Part shown: piece by piece, positions 5,467 through 9,699 of the stretch
Numbering within the stretch: position 1 is the first letter of the stretch
Layout of the letters: each line of letters starts with the position of its first letter
Assembly (NCBI GenBank): GCA_015486705.1
Contig: WFRG01000142.1
Coordinates: forward strand, 1-9,699
Direction of reading: 5' to 3'
Origin: Hippea sp.
Lineage (GTDB): Bacteria; Campylobacterota_A; Desulfurellia; Desulfurellales; Hippeaceae
Length of the DNA: 9,699 nucleotides
Position numbers and translations under genes: made by a program
Notes under the pieces: model-generated
The model's database searches: none
What the model saw: the letters and a program-made list of their open reading frames with translations, nothing else
What the model was told of the DNA's origin: nothing

Positions 5467-5481
5467 CGTTTTTTGTAAATT
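5453..5481 (+). promoter_or_regulatory. Candidate promoter of the five-gene operon, leaderless spacing
   Basis: TTGATT (5453-5458), 17 nt, then TAAATT (5476-5481) end 6 nt before the ATG at 5488. No Shine-Dalgarno sequence lies before this ATG, so a leaderless or nearly leaderless transcript is suggested. It shares the 56-bp intergenic region with the divergent glycosyltransferase promoter, and the two -35 boxes lie side by side. Confidence 0.4.
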
Positions 5482-5487
5482 TTAGAC

Positions 5488-6954
5488 ATGAAATTAACGG
5501 TAAAGCATGGCAATAAAACCAGTGAGCTCCAATTCGAAAAAGGTGAGAGCCTCTTAAAAGTCCTGCACAAAAACGGCATATTCATAACGGCTTACTGCGG
5601 TGGCAAGGGTATATGCAAGAAATGCATTGTAAGATTCATAGACAATCCGCCGAGGGCTTTTGAATTAGAAAAACAGGCCTTAAAGGATAAAGTTGATCAG
5701 GGCTATAGGCTTGCCTGTCTCCACAGGTTAGAAAACGATGCAGCTATAGAAACAGAAGAGGTAAAGCCCGTTTTTGTTGAAATTGAGGCAGAGCCGTGTT
5801 GCGACGATAATAAACCCCACATCGCTGTTGATATTGGAACAACAACCATTGCCATTGCCTATATCAAAAATGGGCAAATTGATAAGACCTTGAACATACT
5901 AAACCCGCAGATCGCCTTCGGTAGTGATGTAATAACGAGAATTTCATACTCAAACGAAGGGGGCTTTGAAACACTACATACAATAATAAAAGACACGATC
6001 AAAAGATCGATCTCCGATTTTAAAAAGCCAGGCTCAATGGTGGTATGTGCCAATCCAACCATACTTTCATTTTTTTTAGGCTTCAACCCAAAATCCATCG
6101 GTGAATACCCTTACACACCACCGTTTAAAGGGAGCAAAACAAGTGAATTTGAAGGCATCAAATTATATGTTCCACCCGTGGTCAGCGCCTTTGTCGGTTC
6201 AGACATTACAGCGGCTTTGAGTATCCTACCAGATGACGATGATTTTCTATTCGTCGATATCGGCACAAATTGTGAGTTCATACTAAAGATTGGTTCACAT
6301 TACTACTCATCCAGCATACCGGCAGGGCCAGCACTTGAGGGTGCAAACATAGATTACGGCAGTATCGCCCAAGACGGCGCAATATACAAGGTGAGCTTAG
6401 AAAACGGCTTTAAGGTTCACACCATAAACAACAAAAAGCCCATTGGCATAACAGGATCGGGCGTTGTGAGTGCGATTAGCTTGTTAAGAAAATACGGTAT
6501 TATAGACAAAAGCGGCAGGTTGGTTGAGGCATGGGAGACAGAGGCGCCGTTTAATCTCATTAGCCGCATAAAGAAAGAGGGCTTTATACTTGCAGACGGT
6601 ATTTACTTAACACAAAACTCAATTCGCAACTTCCAACTCGTCAAAGCCTCTTTAAATGCCGGTGTGAAACTCCTCCTTGATAAAGTTGGGTTGAAAGAGC
6701 CAATGAAGGTCTTTGTAGGTGGTGGGTTTTCAAAATCGCTCACTAAGGAAGACATAATCGGCTCAGGTCTGTTGTCTTTTGACTGTGAATTTGTTATGCT
6801 TGGCAACAGTTCAATTAAGGGTGGTGTGAGGTTGTTTTGTGAAGAAGAAAGGAATAGGGTTGAGGAGTTGGCAGAAAGAATTGAATACATTGAGATAGCA
6901 AACGAGAAGCGGTTTGAAGATCTGTACATCGAGAGCATGAATTTTGATGTGTAA
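5488..6954 (+). CDS. Ferredoxin-ASKHA corrinoid activation protein (RACE-like)
   Basis: This 488-residue protein belongs to the reductive activators of corrinoid proteins (RamA/AcsV/DUF4445-type families). These use ATP and a [2Fe-2S] cluster to return inactive Co(II) corrinoid to Co(I) in methyl-transfer proteins. The N-terminal domain (1-95) is a plant-type ferredoxin with cluster cysteines 37, 43, 46 (CGGKGICKKC) and 77 (LAC). After a linker, the ASKHA ATPase domain shows phosphate-1 DIGTTTIAIAY (115-125), phosphate-2 DIGTNCEF (257-264) and an adenosine motif TGSGVVSAI (322-330), with FVGGGFSKS (409-417) near the end. Many relatives run to 600 residues or more, so this is a compact form without an obvious extra central domain. 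The next gene overlaps its end by 8 nt. No corrinoid protein or methyltransferase partner lies in the window, so the client is unknown. The ATG at 5488 lacks a ribosome site but gives the expected ferredoxin N-terminus. Confidence 0.88.
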   Translation: MKLTVKHGNKTSELQFEKGESLLKVLHKNGIFITAYCGGKGICKKCIVRFIDNPPRAFELEKQALKDKVDQGYRLACLHRLENDAAIETEEVKPVFVEIEAEPCCDDNKPHIAVDIGTTTIAIAYIKNGQIDKTLNILNPQIAFGSDVITRISYSNEGGFETLHTIIKDTIKRSISDFKKPGSMVVCANPTILSFFLGFNPKSIGEYPYTPPFKGSKTSEFEGIKLYVPPVVSAFVGSDITAALSILPDDDDFLFVDIGTNCEFILKIGSHYYSSSIPAGPALEGANIDYGSIAQDGAIYKVSLENGFKVHTINNKKPIGITGSGVVSAISLLRKYGIIDKSGRLVEAWETEAPFNLISRIKKEGFILADGIYLTQNSIRNFQLVKASLNAGVKLLLDKVGLKEPMKVFVGGGFSKSLTKEDIIGSGLLSFDCEFVMLGNSSIKGGVRLFCEEERNRVEELAERIEYIEIANEKRFEDLYIESMNFDV

Positions 6955-7225
6955 TGCGATTATAAATGTAATAGGGTTTACGGCTGCGACATTGACCACA
7001 TTTAGCTTTGTGCCACAGTTTTTGAAGCTAATAAAAACCAAAAGGACTGAAGGCTTGAGCCTCATGATGATGGTTCAAATAGCGATTGGCTTGCTGCTTT
7101 GGATAGTGTATGGACTTTTGAGGAAAGATGTTGTACTTATAAGTGCCAACACTGTGGGATTTTTTATTGTCTTGGTAACGATCGTTGTATTTTTGAGGTT
7201 GAAGGGCAACAGAAATGCAAATTAA
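6947..7225 (+). CDS. SemiSWEET single-PQ-loop transporter
   Basis: The 92-residue protein has three membrane helices and one PQ-loop repeat, the layout of bacterial SemiSWEETs, which dimerise in the inner membrane and move sugars or other small solutes along their gradient. Helix 1 (about 5-27) contains GFTAATLTTFSFVPQ with the proline-glutamine pair at 23-24. KLIKTKRTEGLS forms the linker to helix 2 (about 40-58), which ends LLWIVYG. Helix 3 (about 64-84) contains the pore-lining asparagine of SANTVG. The ATG at 6947 is chosen over a TTG at 6944. Either overlaps the end of the previous gene, with GAGAG (6931-6935) as a weak ribosome site, so translation is probably coupled. The substrate cannot be told from the sequence. 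Confidence 0.85.
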   Translation: MCNAIINVIGFTAATLTTFSFVPQFLKLIKTKRTEGLSLMMMVQIAIGLLLWIVYGLLRKDVVLISANTVGFFIVLVTIVVFLRLKGNRNAN

Positions 7226-7991
7226 ACTCGTTACGTGGAATGTAAACTCAATCAGGGCAAGATTGCCACTGGTTTTAGAATTTTTAAACGCAAGGCAACC
7301 AGACATTCTGTGTATGCAAGAGACAAAGGTGGAAGATAAACTTTTCCCAAGAGAAGAATTTGAAAACATAGGATATAACGTGGCAATATTCGGTGAGAAA
7401 CGCTTTAACGGCGTTGCAACACTGTCAAAACTGCCATTTGAGTATGTAAAGCCTCATATATTCAGTGAAAAAGTAAACCAGAAAAGAACACTGATTACAA
7501 GGATCAACAGTATAACGATCATAAATTTGTACTTTCCGAACGGTCAAGCCCCTGATACTGAGATGTTTGAGTACAAACTGGATTTCATCTATAGGTTGAG
7601 AGCCTTTTTGGAAGAAAACTATTCCATCGACGACAACCTTGTGATATTGGGTGATTTCAACGTGGCAATGGAAGAGATAGACGTATACGACAAAGAGGCA
7701 ATGGAGGGAAAAATTGGCTTCCATCCAGAAGAAAGAAAGGCTTTAAAGGATCTATACAGCTGGGGATTTGTAGATCTGTTTAGAAAGTTCAACAAGGAAA
7801 AGGCGTTTAGCTGGTGGGACTATAGAGCAGGGGGATTTTGGAAAAATATAGGGCTAAGAATAGATTACATTTGGGCTACACCGAAATTAGCAGAAAAATG
7901 TACTGAGTGTTTCATAGATAAAAATTTTAGACGAAAGAAAAAACCGTCTGATCATGCACCTGTTGTGGCAGTTTTTGAACTGGAGGAATAA
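7215..7991 (+). CDS. xth: Exodeoxyribonuclease III (AP endonuclease)
   Basis: The 258-residue enzyme cuts at abasic sites and degrades DNA 3' to 5' in base-excision repair in the cytoplasm. The exonuclease/endonuclease/phosphatase fold is complete. It shows [10 protein letters not shown] with Asn9, MQETK with Glu36 (metal ligand), NLYFPNG with Tyr106, LGDFNVA with Asp147 and Asn149, WDYRAGG (201-207), LRIDYIW with Asp217, and SDHAPV with Asp246 and His247. Length matches the ExoIII family (about 250-270). It overlaps the transporter gene by 11 nt and ends 2 nt before glyQ, so it shares the operon. I saw no missing catalytic residue. Confidence 0.95.
   Translation: MQIKLVTWNVNSIRARLPLVLEFLNARQPDILCMQETKVEDKLFPREEFENIGYNVAIFGEKRFNGVATLSKLPFEYVKPHIFSEKVNQKRTLITRINSITIINLYFPNGQAPDTEMFEYKLDFIYRLRAFLEENYSIDDNLVILGDFNVAMEEIDVYDKEAMEGKIGFHPEERKALKDLYSWGFVDLFRKFNKEKAFSWWDYRAGGFWKNIGLRIDYIWATPKLAEKCTECFIDKNFRRKKKPSDHAPVVAVFELEE
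7982..7986 (+). promoter_or_regulatory. Shine-Dalgarno of glyQ inside the end of xth
   Basis: GGAGG ends 7 nt before the ATG at 7994 and encodes part of the last residues of the exonuclease. It fixes the glyQ start. A matching GGAGG (8821-8825) inside the end of glyQ lies 7 nt before the glyS ATG at 8833. Confidence 0.8.
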
Positions 7992-7993
7992 TT

Positions 7994-8836
7994 ATGAATT
8001 ACCAAAATGTGGTTTTAAGTTTAAATGAGTTCTGGAAGAGCAAGGGATGTATAATATTGCAGCCATACGACATAGAGGCTGGGGCAGGGACGTTTCACTG
8101 GGCAACAACATTGAAATCGTTAAAAAATGAGCCGTGGAGTGCCGCATATCCCGCACCCTCAAGAAGACCTACAGATGGTCGTTACGGTGAAAACCCAAAC
8201 AGGCTTCAACACTACTACCAGTATCAGGTCTTAATGAAACCCTCCCCTAAAAACATACAGGATCTGTACTTGGAAAGCCTTGGGTTTTTGGGCATAAAGC
8301 TCAATGAGCACGATATAAGGTTTGTTGAAGACAACTGGGAATCGCCAACGCTCGGTGCATGGGGCTTGGGCTGGGAAGTGTGGCTCGATGGCATGGAGAT
8401 AACCCAATTCACATACTTCCAACAGGTCGGTGGATATGACCTAAAGCCAATACCCGTTGAGATAACATACGGAACAGAAAGGCTTGGCATGTACATACAG
8501 GGTGTAGATAACGTTTTTGATATGAAATGGAACGATAAGTACACCTATGGTTACATATATAAACATGACGAGTATGAATACTCCGTTTACAATTTTGAGG
8601 TGGCAAATACTCAGATGCTGTTTAAGCTATTCGAGATGTACGAAGAGGAAGTCGAGAATTGTCTAAAAAACAAGCTCGTAAGACCGGCTTACGATTACTG
8701 CATGAAGTGTTCTCATGTATTCAACCTGCTCGATGCAAGGAACGCCATAAGTGTAACGGAGAGAGCCACATTCATAAAGCGCGTAAGGGAGATGGTGGCA
8801 AAAGTGGCTAAGCTGTACGTGGAGGGCGAATTATGA
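7994..8836 (+). CDS. glyQ: Glycyl-tRNA synthetase alpha subunit
   Basis: GlyQ is the catalytic subunit of the bacterial two-subunit glycyl-tRNA synthetase. It activates glycine with ATP in a class II active site. The 280-residue protein is highly conserved over its length: [12 protein letters not shown] (22-33), [19 protein letters not shown] (52-70, including class II motif 2-like residues), [13 protein letters not shown] (73-85), [16 protein letters not shown] (115-130), the glycine-pocket segment [17 protein letters not shown] (131-147) and [11 protein letters not shown] (157-167). The C-terminal helical part contains [23 protein letters not shown] (235-257). Length is slightly below E. 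coli GlyQ (303). Its TGA overlaps the glyS ATG (ATGA), so the two subunits are coupled in translation. Confidence 0.97.
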   Translation: MNYQNVVLSLNEFWKSKGCIILQPYDIEAGAGTFHWATTLKSLKNEPWSAAYPAPSRRPTDGRYGENPNRLQHYYQYQVLMKPSPKNIQDLYLESLGFLGIKLNEHDIRFVEDNWESPTLGAWGLGWEVWLDGMEITQFTYFQQVGGYDLKPIPVEITYGTERLGMYIQGVDNVFDMKWNDKYTYGYIYKHDEYEYSVYNFEVANTQMLFKLFEMYEEEVENCLKNKLVRPAYDYCMKCSHVFNLLDARNAISVTERATFIKRVREMVAKVAKLYVEGEL

Positions 8837-9699
8837 ACCTACTATTCGAGGTCTTTTTGGAAGAACTACCAACAAGCGAAATGACTCACTTAGAAAAGGA
8901 TGTATTGGAGCTATTTAAAAATGAAATGAAAGAGAATAATGTTCCACATAAAGAGCCCATATTCTATCTAACGCCACGCAGGATGGTGTTGAAGTCTGAG
9001 TTTGAAGAAAAAACAAAACAGGAAGATAAAAAGATATACGGTCCTCCAAAGAGCGTTTGTTTCAAAGACGGAAAGCCCACTAAAGCATTAGAGGGATTTT
9101 TGAGGAAGAACAATGCAACAGAGGAAGATTTAAGCTTTGAGGAAACAAAAAAGGGCGAATATGCAGTAATTGTAAAAAAGGGCGACGTTCTGGACACGAA
9201 ACCTCTCGTTGTTGAAGCAATTAAAAACATCTTTGAAAACATCCACTTCTACAAGAAAATGCGATGGGGAGCAGGAGACTACGAATACGCAAGACCTGTC
9301 CACAATGTCCTTTTCCTGATAAACAACGAATTGGTCGATTTCGAGTTTATGGGCAAAAGGGCGAATAGTTATACATTCGGCCACAGGTTTATGTCCAAAG
9401 GAAAGATTGAGGTGAACTTTGACAACTACGAGGACAAATTAAAGGAGAACTTTGTCATAGTAGACCAGAAGGAAAGAAAAAAGCTGATACTGAACGAATT
9501 AGAAAATATAGCAAAGAAACACGATGCCAAGCTGATCTTTGATGATGAGCTATTGGAAGAGGTCGTGAATTTGGTAGAATATCCTATTGTAGTGATCGGT
9601 AATTTTGAAGATAGGTTTTTGAAGCTGCCAAAAGAGGTTCTCATAACGTCAATGAAGGATCATCAAAGGTACTTTGCCTTCATGAAAGATGGCAAACTC
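8833..9699 (+). CDS. glyS: Glycyl-tRNA synthetase beta subunit (N-terminal 289 codons, runs off the window)
   Basis: The frame opened by the ATG at 8833 stays open to the last base of the window (289 codons). The full protein is usually near 690 residues, so the rest, with the HD-like and anticodon-binding parts, lies beyond the edge. GlyS binds tRNA-Gly and completes the alpha2beta2 enzyme. Family signatures visible are [15 protein letters not shown] near the N-terminus, [76 protein letters not shown] and [14 protein letters not shown]. Start: a strong GGAGG 7 nt upstream and a 4-nt overlap with glyQ. Confidence 0.96.
   Translation, partial: MNLLFEVFLEELPTSEMTHLEKDVLELFKNEMKENNVPHKEPIFYLTPRRMVLKSEFEEKTKQEDKKIYGPPKSVCFKDGKPTKALEGFLRKNNATEEDLSFEETKKGEYAVIVKKGDVLDTKPLVVEAIKNIFENIHFYKKMRWGAGDYEYARPVHNVLFLINNELVDFEFMGKRANSYTFGHRFMSKGKIEVNFDNYEDKLKENFVIVDQKERKKLILNELENIAKKHDAKLIFDDELLEEVVNLVEYPIVVIGNFEDRFLKLPKEVLITSMKDHQRYFAFMKDGKL

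Overview
The window looks like part of the chromosome of an AT-rich, probably anaerobic Gram-negative bacterium. Evidence for this is the two-subunit bacterial glycyl-tRNA synthetase (glyQ/glyS), signal peptides on envelope proteins, and a ferredoxin-ASKHA corrinoid activator, a family typical of anaerobes using corrinoid methyl transfer. A Desulfurellales/Hippea-like organism is my best guess, but this rests on general gene content and base composition and was not tested.

Region 1-489 has no complete gene. It opens with the last 13 codons of a plus-strand gene. Next come short tandem repeats resembling integrase arm sites, and then the 5' half (216-257, minus strand) of a tRNA-Ser(CGA) gene. 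This half still has a near-perfect promoter (265-293) but stops matching a tRNA inside the 3' side of the anticodon stem. I read this as the end of an integrated element that entered the gene at the anticodon loop. A diverged copy of the tandem repeat (439-463) and of a linked 11-mer (466-476) lies on the other side of the tRNA fragment.

Region 490-4729 is all on the minus strand. In transcription order it holds a methyltransferase/ATP-grasp fusion protein (2750-4729), a small secreted histidine-rich protein (2370-2678) closed by a strong terminator, and a large MscS-type channel (490-2319). A short GT32-like glycosyltransferase (4877-5431, minus strand) follows, reading divergently from the next block.

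Region 5488-9699 is a compact plus-strand operon: a ferredoxin-ASKHA corrinoid activator, a SemiSWEET transporter, exodeoxyribonuclease III, glyQ and the first 289 codons of glyS. Each junction either overlaps or has a 2-nt gap, so one transcript and translational coupling are likely. The genes do not form one pathway. The operon mixes housekeeping functions (glycine tRNA charging, DNA repair) with corrinoid activation and small-solute transport.

The least explained parts are the interrupted tRNA-Ser with its paired repeats, and the methyltransferase/ATP-grasp fusion next to a secreted protein with a natural seven-histidine tract.
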